A stretch of 64,000 bases of DNA from Rhodospirillales bacterium (GTDB lineage: Bacteria; Pseudomonadota; Alphaproteobacteria; Micavibrionales; Micavibrionaceae): positions 434,001 through 498,000 of the forward strand of contig JACKIU010000001.1 in the NCBI GenBank assembly GCA_020638295.1, in the 5' to 3' direction. The notes below the pieces were generated by a model, which saw only the letters and a list, made by a program, of their open reading frames with translations, did no database searches and was not told the DNA's origin. Positions within the stretch are counted from its first letter, which is position 1, and every line of letters begins with the position of its first letter. Shown here in pieces: positions 42,967-50,789 of this stretch. The translations under genes and the position numbers were made by a program.

Positions 42967-44387
42967 TGCTTATCACAATGTCATTGCACCCTAAAGGGCA
43001 TAAACGAGGAAAGCCGACAGGCTTAACGCAGCAATCCGGAATATGGATTGCTTCGCTGACGCTCGCAATGACGCTGTTTTTCGTTACTTCCGCGCAGGCT
43101 AAAATTCTCGATATTCAGGAGGTGACCAGCGAAGGCGGGATCACAGCCTGGTTGATTGAAGACCACAGCGTTCCGGTGATCGCGATGGAATTCGGCTGGG
43201 AAGGCGCAGGCTCCGCTCGGGATCCTGAAGACAAGCAAGGGCTGGCGCGTATGTTATCGAACACTCTAGATGAAGGTGCGGGATCTCTGGACTCACAGGC
43301 GTTTCAAAAAGCGCTGCGCGATCAGGTGATCTCTTTGGGCTTTTCGGCCAGTCGGGATGATTTTAACGGTTCGCTGAAAACCCTGACCAAGAATAAAGAC
43401 CGGGCCTTTGAACTGACAGCGCTTGCCCTGACGAAGCCGCGTTTTGATGGCGATGCGGTTGATAGAATGCGTCAAGCCAACCAGAGCCGCATTCGTTCGT
43501 CACTGTCCGAGCCGGACTGGATGGCGGCGCGGTTGATCAACGACAAGGCCTTTGCCGGTCACCCTTACGCGCTGAATAGCGGGGGGACGCTGTCGTCTTT
43601 GGAGCGCATTAAACCGGCAGATCTCAAAGAGCTGCATCAAAATACTTTAGGGAAAAACAATCTTCGTGTTTCCGTTGCCGGGGACATTCGCGCGGATGAT
43701 CTGGCCAAGATTCTCGATCAGGTGTTTGGCAAATTGCCGGATATCCTTTTGAAGGATCTTGCCGATCTGGACATACAAAATGCAGGAAAAACATTTCTCT
43801 ACAAACGCGATATCCCGCAAAGCGTGATTGAGATTGTGCAGCCCGGCATAGGGCGGGATGATCCGCGTTTTCACACGGCGCAGGTGATGAATTTTATTCT
43901 TGGCACCTCGGGTTTTGGTTCGCGTCTGACCAATGAAATCCGCGAGAAACGCGGACTGACCTACGGGATTTATTCGTATTTTTATGATTACGAGCACACG
44001 AAGGGTCTGGCGGTTTCAACATCGACGGGGAATGAAAATGTCGGGGAAATGGTTGGCCTGATTAAAGATGAGTTTACCAAAATGGTTGACGCCCCCATCA
44101 GCGCGGATGAGCTCCGTGATGCGAAATCTTATTTGATCGGCTCGGTTCCGTTATCAATGACTTCGACAGACAAGATTGCCGAGTTGATGAATTCACTCCA
44201 GCTTGACGGCTTGCCGCCTGATTATCTCGACAGCCGCGAAGAAGCGATTGAAGCGACGAGCGTTGAAGATGTGCAGGCGCTGGCCAAAGCGTTGCTCGCG
44301 CCGGAGAAATTTGTCACGGTTGTTGTGGGCTCCCCGGAAGGACTGGAAGATGTTACAACTGTGAAATCTTTGCCGAATGTCGAATAA
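42966..44387 (+). CDS. M16-like peptidase partner (no zinc motif) with repeat-encoded signal peptide
   Basis: The 473 residues have the M16 fold but no HxxEH: the expected position reads LARMLSNTLDEG. This is the inactive subunit type that pairs with the upstream active protease. The C-terminal half has the usual GFGSRLTNEIREKRGLTYGIYS. Residues 5-36 are encoded by a family A palindrome (42980-43072). The hydrophobic core of the signal peptide, IWIASLTLAM, comes from the repeat itself and continues into TLFFVTSAQA with cleavage after AQA. A start after the repeat would leave too short a signal. It overlaps the upstream gene by one base and pgi by 11. Confidence 0.9.
   Translation: MLITMSLHPKGHKRGKPTGLTQQSGIWIASLTLAMTLFFVTSAQAKILDIQEVTSEGGITAWLIEDHSVPVIAMEFGWEGAGSARDPEDKQGLARMLSNTLDEGAGSLDSQAFQKALRDQVISLGFSASRDDFNGSLKTLTKNKDRAFELTALALTKPRFDGDAVDRMRQANQSRIRSSLSEPDWMAARLINDKAFAGHPYALNSGGTLSSLERIKPADLKELHQNTLGKNNLRVSVAGDIRADDLAKILDQVFGKLPDILLKDLADLDIQNAGKTFLYKRDIPQSVIEIVQPGIGRDDPRFHTAQVMNFILGTSGFGSRLTNEIREKRGLTYGIYSYFYDYEHTKGLAVSTSTGNENVGEMVGLIKDEFTKMVDAPISADELRDAKSYLIGSVPLSMTSTDKIAELMNSLQLDGLPPDYLDSREEAIEATSVEDVQALAKALLAPEKFVTVVVGSPEGLEDVTTVKSLPNVE
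42980..43072. repeat. Palindromic repeat family A copy 6, in frame in the signal peptide of an M16 protein
   Basis: GTCATTGC on the left and CGCTCGCAATGAC on the right, with inner GCAATCC and GGATTGC. The left arm has diverged. Length is 93 bases (31 codons). Confidence 0.85.
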
Positions 44388-46017
44388 GCGAGAACATATT
44401 CCTGTTCACCAGCGCCCGGAATGGAGCGCGTTAAAGAGCCAGTGCAATGGCCTTGGCGATCTGCATATGCGCGATCTTTTTGCCGATGACCCGGCGCGCT
44501 TCGAAAAATTCAGCATCGCCATTCCCGGCGCATTGCTGGATTATTCCAAACATAAAATCACCGGTGCGGTCATGAATGACCTGATTGCGCTGGCACGCGC
44601 CTGCGATGTTGAAGGCGCGCGTGAGCGGATGTTTAATGGTGAAATTATCAATGTTTCTGAAAAAAGGGCTGTGCTCCATACGGCGTTACGCCGTCCTGCT
44701 GATGAAGAGGTCTATGTTGATGGCGAGGACGTTGTGCCCTTTGTGCACAAGACTTTGTTCCGGATGCGCGATTTCAGCAATGACGTACGTTCAGGCGCAT
44801 GGACCGGTTTCACCGGAAAGCCTATAAAAACGATTATTAATATCGGGATCGGAGGTTCCGATTTAGGGCCGCGGATGGTTTGCAAGGCGCTTAAATCCTT
44901 TGAAATCCGGCAATCGCAGGCTTGCGGACAGACTATCGATATTGATGTTCGTTTTGTTTCGAATATCGACGGCGATGCCATTCATGAACGTTTGCAGAGC
45001 TGCGATCCAGAAGCGACTCTGTTCATCGTCGCATCCAAGAGTTTTATGACACAGGAAACGATGGCGAACGCCGAAACGGCCAAGGCGTGGCTTGTCGATG
45101 CGTTGCCGGACGAAGAGGCCGTGAAACATCACTTTGTTGCTCTATCCACGAATGAAGAGGCCGTTCGGCAATTCGGTATTTCACCAGACAATATGTTTGC
45201 GTTCAAAGACTGGGTCGGTGGGCGTTATAGCGTGTGGAGCTCTATCGGGCTGCCGATTTGCTGCGCTGTCGGGTTTGATGCGTATCAAGACTTTTTAACC
45301 GGCGCGCATGCGATGGATCATCATTTCCAGAGCGCTCCTTTGGACAAGAATATGCCGGTTATCATGGCTCTTTTGGGGATATGGAATCGTAATTTCCTGA
45401 ACTATCCGGCGCTGGCGATTTTGCCTTACAGCCATGATTTGCGAGATTTTCCGGTTTATATGCAACAGCTGGATATGGAATCGAACGGCAAGGGCGTTGA
45501 TCGGTATGGCCGAACGCTGGAAGTAAAAAGCGGGCCCGTGGTTTTTGGCGAGGCGGGCACAAACGCGCAGCACACTTTCATGCAGCTTTTGCATCAAAGC
45601 GCTGAAATCGTGCCGACTGATTTTATTATGGCCGCTCGGCCCAATCATCCTTATCAGGACCATCACACGCAATTGCTGGCCAACGCGCTGGCGCAATCGC
45701 AGGCATTGATGGAAGGGCAGGACAATAAGGACGCGCCGCATCGGCATTTCCCCGGAAACCGGCCCAGTTCATGCCTGATTCTCGATACCCTGGACGCGTA
45801 TCATCTGGGGATGCTGCTGGCGCTTTACGAGCATAAGGTTTTCGTCCAAGGCGTGATCTGGGGAATTAACAGCTTTGATCAATGGGGAGTAGAGTTGGGC
45901 AAAACCCATGCGGGGACGCTGATTGAACGCTTTGAAAATACACAAAAAACCGATACACTCGATAGCTCGACAGCCGGTCTGATGGCCTATTTGCAGGAAA
46001 AATTTATAAACTCTTAG
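44377..46017 (+). CDS. pgi: Glucose-6-phosphate isomerase
   Basis: This interconverts glucose 6-phosphate and fructose 6-phosphate. The 546 residues match the long bacterial form, with INIGIGGSDLGPRMV, the FKDWVGGRYSVWSSIGLPI signature, and the C-terminal GINSFDQWGVELGKT motif containing the catalytic Lys. The start overlaps the preceding M16 gene by 11 bases, so it may share that transcript. No membrane or export signal. Nothing unusual. Confidence 0.98.
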   Translation: MSNKREHIPVHQRPEWSALKSQCNGLGDLHMRDLFADDPARFEKFSIAIPGALLDYSKHKITGAVMNDLIALARACDVEGARERMFNGEIINVSEKRAVLHTALRRPADEEVYVDGEDVVPFVHKTLFRMRDFSNDVRSGAWTGFTGKPIKTIINIGIGGSDLGPRMVCKALKSFEIRQSQACGQTIDIDVRFVSNIDGDAIHERLQSCDPEATLFIVASKSFMTQETMANAETAKAWLVDALPDEEAVKHHFVALSTNEEAVRQFGISPDNMFAFKDWVGGRYSVWSSIGLPICCAVGFDAYQDFLTGAHAMDHHFQSAPLDKNMPVIMALLGIWNRNFLNYPALAILPYSHDLRDFPVYMQQLDMESNGKGVDRYGRTLEVKSGPVVFGEAGTNAQHTFMQLLHQSAEIVPTDFIMAARPNHPYQDHHTQLLANALAQSQALMEGQDNKDAPHRHFPGNRPSSCLILDTLDAYHLGMLLALYEHKVFVQGVIWGINSFDQWGVELGKTHAGTLIERFENTQKTDTLDSSTAGLMAYLQEKFINS

Positions 46018-46124
46018 AAAGCCTTCCTGTACAATAAGTTATCTGCGTAAAAATGAAGAATTGACGGCGGAATAGGCCGTTTTTGTTTAGGGTCAGGACC
46101 CTAGGTGCGAAGAAGGCGCATGGC

Positions 46125-47426
46125 ATGAGATCAACCATTCCCGATCCCAGTGAGTTGCTACCGCTCAGCCAGTCACAGCTGAACGATGTGTTGGAAAAGC
46201 ACGCCATGTATTTGCGCGGGCAAATCGGCGGGGCGAGGGCTGTGTTAAAGTATCGCAATCTTTCGGAGTTGGATTTCAAGCAAGCCGATCTTTCGCAAGC
46301 CGATTTTACCGGCTCTTTGATGGTGGAGGCCGATCTTTCTCATGGCGTTTATGTCAGCACCTGTTTTTTTGCCTGTGATATGCGCAACGCCAAAATGAAT
46401 AATGCGAATTTTTCGCGCGCGGATTTTCGCGGGGCGTATGTTGCCGGGGCGAATTTATCCGGGGCGGATTTAAGCGACGTTGATTTGCGCGAAGGCAAAA
46501 TCATGAAGCGCGGCGAAAAAGGTGTGCTTGAAGATCGCAAGCGTTCCGGTGGGACCGGAGCCAGAGCGGTTTTGTCCGGCGCAAAAATGAGCGATACGAA
46601 CATGACCGGCGCGCAGGCGACATCGGCTGATTTTTCCGATTCCGACATGAGCGGCGTGATCATGACCGATGCGAATTTGTCCGGCGCAAGCTTTGAAGGG
46701 GCTAATCTGGCGGATGCCGACCTGACCGGTTCCGATCTTTCCGGCACCAATATGCGCCAGTCGATTATGACCGGCACGGTCATGGAAGATACCGAACGCC
46801 TGGGCATGGACACGACGGCAGCGGTGACCGAAAGCGATATGGGCGCCAAGCTGGAAAATCTGGGCAAGAGCCTGCCGGAATTGCTGGAAGAGCATACGCT
46901 GTGGGTGGCGACGGCCGGACGCGCCGGGCGCCAGCTTGATCTGAGCGGATATGATCTGCGCGATGTTCTGGATCTTAAAAAATTCCCGCTGACCGCCATT
47001 CAATGCAACGGGGCAAACTTCCTCAATCAGGATTTACGCAAGGCGGAGTTGCAAAGCGCGGTGTTTGACCGTTCGGACTTCCGGGACTGCAATATGGAGA
47101 GCGCGGATTTACGCGCCTCGAGTTTTAAATATGCGCAGATGGCGCGGGTGGTTCTGGACGGGGCGTTGATGTGCCCTTTGGAGTTCAGGAAAGACACCGA
47201 TCGGCACACCTTGCGGCGAGTGGATTTCAGCGGAGCGAATTTGCGTTTCGCAAAGATCCATGAGGGGGATTTGAGGGATGCGATTTTGATGGGGGTGGAT
47301 TTGACCAGCGCCATTCTTATTGGGTGCGATTTGCGGCGGGCTGATTTTACCGGCGCTATCCTGAATGGCATCCGGCTGGAGGACTGCCGTCTGGATGATA
47401 CGATTATCGATCTTGGCGCGCTGTAA
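46125..47426 (+). CDS. Pentapeptide-repeat protein
   Basis: The 433 residues are built mostly of A(D/N)LxX-type pentapeptide repeats in three blocks (about 60-125, 150-235 and 280-430), which fold as a right-handed quadrilateral beta helix. Two similar helical segments precede repeat blocks: LNDVLEKHAMYLRGQIGGARAVL near residue 20 and LPELLEEHTLWVATAGRAGRQLDL near 260. The first in-frame ATG with AAGG upstream is 46125; a TTG at 46083 lengthens it by 14 codons. Pentapeptide proteins include DNA-mimic gyrase binders, but most are of unknown role and this one shows no clear link to gyrase. It lies between pgi and mutL. Confidence 0.85.
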   Translation: MRSTIPDPSELLPLSQSQLNDVLEKHAMYLRGQIGGARAVLKYRNLSELDFKQADLSQADFTGSLMVEADLSHGVYVSTCFFACDMRNAKMNNANFSRADFRGAYVAGANLSGADLSDVDLREGKIMKRGEKGVLEDRKRSGGTGARAVLSGAKMSDTNMTGAQATSADFSDSDMSGVIMTDANLSGASFEGANLADADLTGSDLSGTNMRQSIMTGTVMEDTERLGMDTTAAVTESDMGAKLENLGKSLPELLEEHTLWVATAGRAGRQLDLSGYDLRDVLDLKKFPLTAIQCNGANFLNQDLRKAELQSAVFDRSDFRDCNMESADLRASSFKYAQMARVVLDGALMCPLEFRKDTDRHTLRRVDFSGANLRFAKIHEGDLRDAILMGVDLTSAILIGCDLRRADFTGAILNGIRLEDCRLDDTIIDLGAL

Positions 47427-47503
47427 AAAGTTATCCACCAAGCCCATCTCCTCCCACAAACGAAAAACCTGACAGACACCGCATGGCACGGTAGGCTCCG
47501 TTT

Positions 47504-49435
47504 ATGTCTATTCGTTATTTACCGGAAACGCTGATCAACCAGATCGCGGCGGGCGAGGTGATTGAGCGCCCGTTTGCCGCCGTCAAAGAGCTGGTGGAAA
47601 ATGCAATCGATGCGGGCGCGTCGCGCATTGAAGTTACACTGAAGGCCGGGGGAAAAAGTCTGATTGTGGTTAGCGACGACGGCAAGGGAATGGGCCGCGA
47701 GGATCTGATCGCGGCGGTCGACCGGCATGCGACCTCGAAGCTGCCCGATGACGATCTGGTGCATATCGAGCATCTGGGGTTTCGCGGTGAGGCGCTGGCC
47801 TCGATTGCGGCGGTGGCGCGATTGAGTATTCATTCGCGCCTTTCCTGCCCCCCCTCCCTTGAGGGAGGGGGAAGGGGGGAGAGTGTTGAATCTTACAACA
47901 TCGAACACCCCCACCCTAACCCTCCCCCTCAAGGGGGAGGGGATAATTCCACAGCATGGCAAATCAACGTTGAGGGTGGGAAGAAATCCGAGCCTGCGCC
48001 TTCGGCGCATCCGCAAGGGACGCAGGTCGAGGTGCGGGATTTGTTTTTTTGCACACCGGCGCGGCTGAAATTCCTGAAGACTGAGCGGGCTGAATTTATG
48101 GCGGTGAAAGATACGCTGACGCGTCTGGCCATGGCCAATCCGGGCGTTGGTTTTACACTGAACCATGACGGGAAGACGGCGCTAAAATTACCGAGGGCAC
48201 GCGGTGTGCAGGAGCGGATGGCGGCGATTTTGGGCCGCGAGTTCGGCGAGAATGCGATGGCGATTGAGGCGGAACGTGAGAGCATTGGCTTGCGCGGTTT
48301 AGCCAGTCTGCCGACTTACCACCGCGCAACGACGCAATATCAATATCTGTTCGTCAACGGGCGGGCGGTGCGCGATAAGCTTTTGCATGGGGCGATCCGC
48401 GGAGCGTATTCCGATGTTTTGCATTCCGGGCGGCATCCGGTGGCGGCGTTGTTTGTTGAGTTATCGCCCGAAGATGTCGATGTGAACGTGCACCCGGCCA
48501 AGGCCGAGGTGCGGTTTCGCGATCCAGGATTGGTGCGCGGGTTGATTGTTAGCGCGCTGAAACATGCTTTGCATGAGCATGGCGGACGCGCTTCGAGCAG
48601 TGTGTCGAGTGCGATGATGGGACGACTTGGGGCTTCTATGGGACGGCAAGATGGCAGCGGACCTGCCCTGCCCTTGTACAGAGGAACATCGGCACCCGTG
48701 CCGCGCAACTACGTCTATGGCGGCGGGCAAATGGCTGAAGCGGTGCAGAATCTCTATGCGCCGATGCCGCCTGCGCAAGGGTCAATGGCGATGGATATGG
48801 TGCCGCATGCCCGGGCCGAGATTGACGAAACGCCGCAGGAGGAGCCGACAAACTTTCCATTAGGAGCGGCGCGGGCGCAAATTCATGAGAATTACATCAT
48901 CGCGCAAAGCGAGAACGGCATGGTGGTTATCGACCAGCATGCGGCGCATGAACGGCTGGTCTATGAGCGCTTTAAAGCGCAGATGAATGAGCGGGGCATT
49001 GAAAAGCAAGGCTTATTGACCCCGGAGATTGTTGAATTAGAGGAAAGCGAAGCGGAGCGCTTACTCGGCTTTGCGCCTGAACTGGCTAGGCTGGGGCTGG
49101 AGATCGAGCCGTTTGGCGGGGAGGCGGTGGCGGTGCAATCCGTGCCGGCTTTGCTGGGGGCGCGGGCCGATATTTCCGCCATGATCCGCGATCTGGCCGA
49201 TGAGATTACTGAAAGGGACAGCGCGCAGGGGCTTGAAGAGCGCCTCAATGACATTCTCTCGACGATGGCTTGTCACGGGTCGGTACGCTCCGGGCGGCGC
49301 TTAACGAGCGATGAGATGAATGCGTTGTTGCGCCAGATGGAACAAACGCCCTTATCGGGGCAATGCAATCATGGACGCCCGACCTATGTTGAACTATCCT
49401 TAAAGGATATTGAGCGCTTATTTGGACGTAGATAA
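47504..49435 (+). CDS. mutL: DNA mismatch repair protein MutL with repeat-encoded insert
   Basis: The 643 residues have the GHKL ATPase motifs ELVENAIDAGA, DDGKGMG, HATSKL and GFRGEALASI, the DVNVHPAKAEVRF block, a linker, and the C-terminal dimerisation domain. The metal-binding DQHAxHERxxYE motif is present (VIDQHAAHERLVYERF), as in endonuclease-type MutL, and the C-terminal CHGS and GRPT segments are seen. Residues 115-150 (CPPSLEGGGRGES ... NPPPQGGGDNST) are encoded by a family B palindrome and lie in the loop between SRL and AWQINVEGG, where other MutL proteins join directly. Both flanking motifs and the frame are intact. Confidence 0.96.
   Translation: MSIRYLPETLINQIAAGEVIERPFAAVKELVENAIDAGASRIEVTLKAGGKSLIVVSDDGKGMGREDLIAAVDRHATSKLPDDDLVHIEHLGFRGEALASIAAVARLSIHSRLSCPPSLEGGGRGESVESYNIEHPHPNPPPQGGGDNSTAWQINVEGGKKSEPAPSAHPQGTQVEVRDLFFCTPARLKFLKTERAEFMAVKDTLTRLAMANPGVGFTLNHDGKTALKLPRARGVQERMAAILGREFGENAMAIEAERESIGLRGLASLPTYHRATTQYQYLFVNGRAVRDKLLHGAIRGAYSDVLHSGRHPVAALFVELSPEDVDVNVHPAKAEVRFRDPGLVRGLIVSALKHALHEHGGRASSSVSSAMMGRLGASMGRQDGSGPALPLYRGTSAPVPRNYVYGGGQMAEAVQNLYAPMPPAQGSMAMDMVPHARAEIDETPQEEPTNFPLGAARAQIHENYIIAQSENGMVVIDQHAAHERLVYERFKAQMNERGIEKQGLLTPEIVELEESEAERLLGFAPELARLGLEIEPFGGEAVAVQSVPALLGARADISAMIRDLADEITERDSAQGLEERLNDILSTMACHGSVRSGRRLTSDEMNALLRQMEQTPLSGQCNHGRPTYVELSLKDIERLFGRR
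47844..47946. repeat. Palindromic repeat family B copy 3, in frame inside mutL
   Basis: CCCTCCCTTGAGGGAGGG and CCTCCCCCTCAAGGGGGAGG hairpins separated by about 50 bases. It is closely related to the ftsL copy in reverse orientation. Confidence 0.9.
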
Positions 49436-49437
49436 TT

Positions 49438-49983
49438 ATGGACGAACACCCGCAAAGTCATGGCCGCAAGGCCGTTTTGAATTTGTATGCCGCGCTGGGG
49501 GCGAGTTTGATTCTCTCGGTTTTGCCGTATATGCATGCCGCCGCGCTTTCGCTGGCGTTTTTTACGGGGGTGCTGATTGCAGCCTATGTTCTGCGCGGTA
49601 AGACGGAAAATAACAGCCTGATTGAAAATCACGCAACCTTTGTCATCCGCACGCTGTGGATCGGAGCGTTTTTCTCGCTGATCACCACGGCGGCGGCGAC
49701 TGCCTATATGATGAGCGGGATTGATTATACGCCGTTTGAGTCTTGTGCGCAGGCCTTGGCACATAACGGCGCTGCGTGGCTTGAGAGCGCGGGAATGATG
49801 GAGATTTACGCCCTGGTCGAGCCGTGCGTTGCAGGCTTTATCGAAGGCAATAAAGTGCTGTTTATCAATTCTGTGGTCATTGCGGGCGTTCCAATCGTTC
49901 TGTATATGGCTTACCGTATGGCCAAGGGCGTTGCGCGGGCATCAAAAGGGTATCGCCTCGCCGATCCTAAGGGATGGTTTTGA
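49438..49983 (+). CDS. Integral membrane protein, unknown (DUF4870-like pattern)
   Basis: The 181 residues have four hydrophobic helices (about 15-35, 38-52, 68-92, 140-160) and short polar loops, with cysteines near the middle (ESCAQAL, EPCVAGF). The start is two bases after the mutL stop, so it is translated with mutL. The arrangement recalls small four-helix DUF-type membrane proteins but no signature is certain. A family A repeat begins 11 bases after its stop. Confidence 0.65.
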   Translation: MDEHPQSHGRKAVLNLYAALGASLILSVLPYMHAAALSLAFFTGVLIAAYVLRGKTENNSLIENHATFVIRTLWIGAFFSLITTAAATAYMMSGIDYTPFESCAQALAHNGAAWLESAGMMEIYALVEPCVAGFIEGNKVLFINSVVIAGVPIVLYMAYRMAKGVARASKGYRLADPKGWF

Positions 49984-49993
49984 ATTTAAACGC

Positions 49994-50081
49994 GTCATCG
50001 CGGGAAAGCCCGCAGGGCTGACGCGGCGATCCATAAAAAAACTGATTGCTTCACCTGGATCTAATCCGGGTTCGCAATGAC
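49994..50081. repeat. Palindromic repeat family A copy 7, covering the ATP12 gene 3' end
   Basis: GTCATCGCGGG on the left and TTCGCAATGAC on the right, with diverged inner arms (GCGATCCAT, TGATTGCTTCA). It overlaps the last codons and the stop of the minus-strand gene ending at 50061. Confidence 0.8.
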
Positions 50082-50789
50082 GATGTGTTGCAAAAACTGC
50101 GCAGCGGCCTCGAGATCCCGGAGCATGGCGGCGTCTTTCTTTTCGCTGGCCGGGTCACGGCCGTAAATTTCAGCATTGTAAATCTTGTCTTTAAACTGTT
50201 CCTCGACGCGCGCGGCGTTATAGATGTCCTGCGGAGAGATTTTCCCATCGACAAAGGCCAGACCGAGCACCAGCGAGCCGGAGAGCGGTACGGCAAGCTG
50301 GAGAATAGTAAAGCGCGCATCATCGAGAACCGCGACCTTTTCTTTTACAGCTTTGTGGGCGGCGGCGGGCTGTTTGAGAGCGGCGATGGCGGTGGTGGTT
50401 TCAAGCGCAGCGCCGAATTCATCCGCAAACCATTGCAGCCACGGGTCCCAGCTTTCGGCTTGCTTTTCCGCTTGGCCGGGCGGCTGGTCTTTTGGGGCGC
50501 GATAACACAGCAGATCGGTGTCGAGAAATTTGAGCAGTTCGGCGCTCATCGCCGCACGCTGCCCTGACACACGATCGATCTGGGTACTGAGAATTTGGGT
50601 CAGCGGCATGGTTTCGGGATCTATGCTCTCACCTTGTGCGGCCCATTCCGCCTGAATGGCGGCGGCTAAAGCTTCGTTCGGGGCTAACAGCGTTTTTTTC
50701 AAAGGCGTTTTGACCGGCCTGCCGTCGAGATGGACCGCCCAGCCATCCTTATCATGCCGGATGGATACGAGTTTGTAGAAACGTTTCAT
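50061..50789 (-). CDS. ATP12-family F1-ATPase assembly chaperone
   Basis: The 242 residues match the ATP12 family (a chaperone that binds the F1 alpha subunit, found in mitochondria and alphaproteobacteria): VHLDGRPVKTPLKKTLLAPNEALAAAIQAEW near the N-terminus, then MPLTQILSTQIDRV, and an LAxLKQPAAAHKAV helix. The last six residues (VIANPD) and the TAG stop are encoded inside a family A palindrome, so the natural C-terminus was replaced. It starts in an ATGA overlap with the AsmA-like gene and is the last gene of the crcB operon. Confidence 0.88.
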   Translation of the reverse strand: MKRFYKLVSIRHDKDGWAVHLDGRPVKTPLKKTLLAPNEALAAAIQAEWAAQGESIDPETMPLTQILSTQIDRVSGQRAAMSAELLKFLDTDLLCYRAPKDQPPGQAEKQAESWDPWLQWFADEFGAALETTTAIAALKQPAAAHKAVKEKVAVLDDARFTILQLAVPLSGSLVLGLAFVDGKISPQDIYNAARVEEQFKDKIYNAEIYGRDPASEKKDAAMLRDLEAAAQFLQHIVIANPD

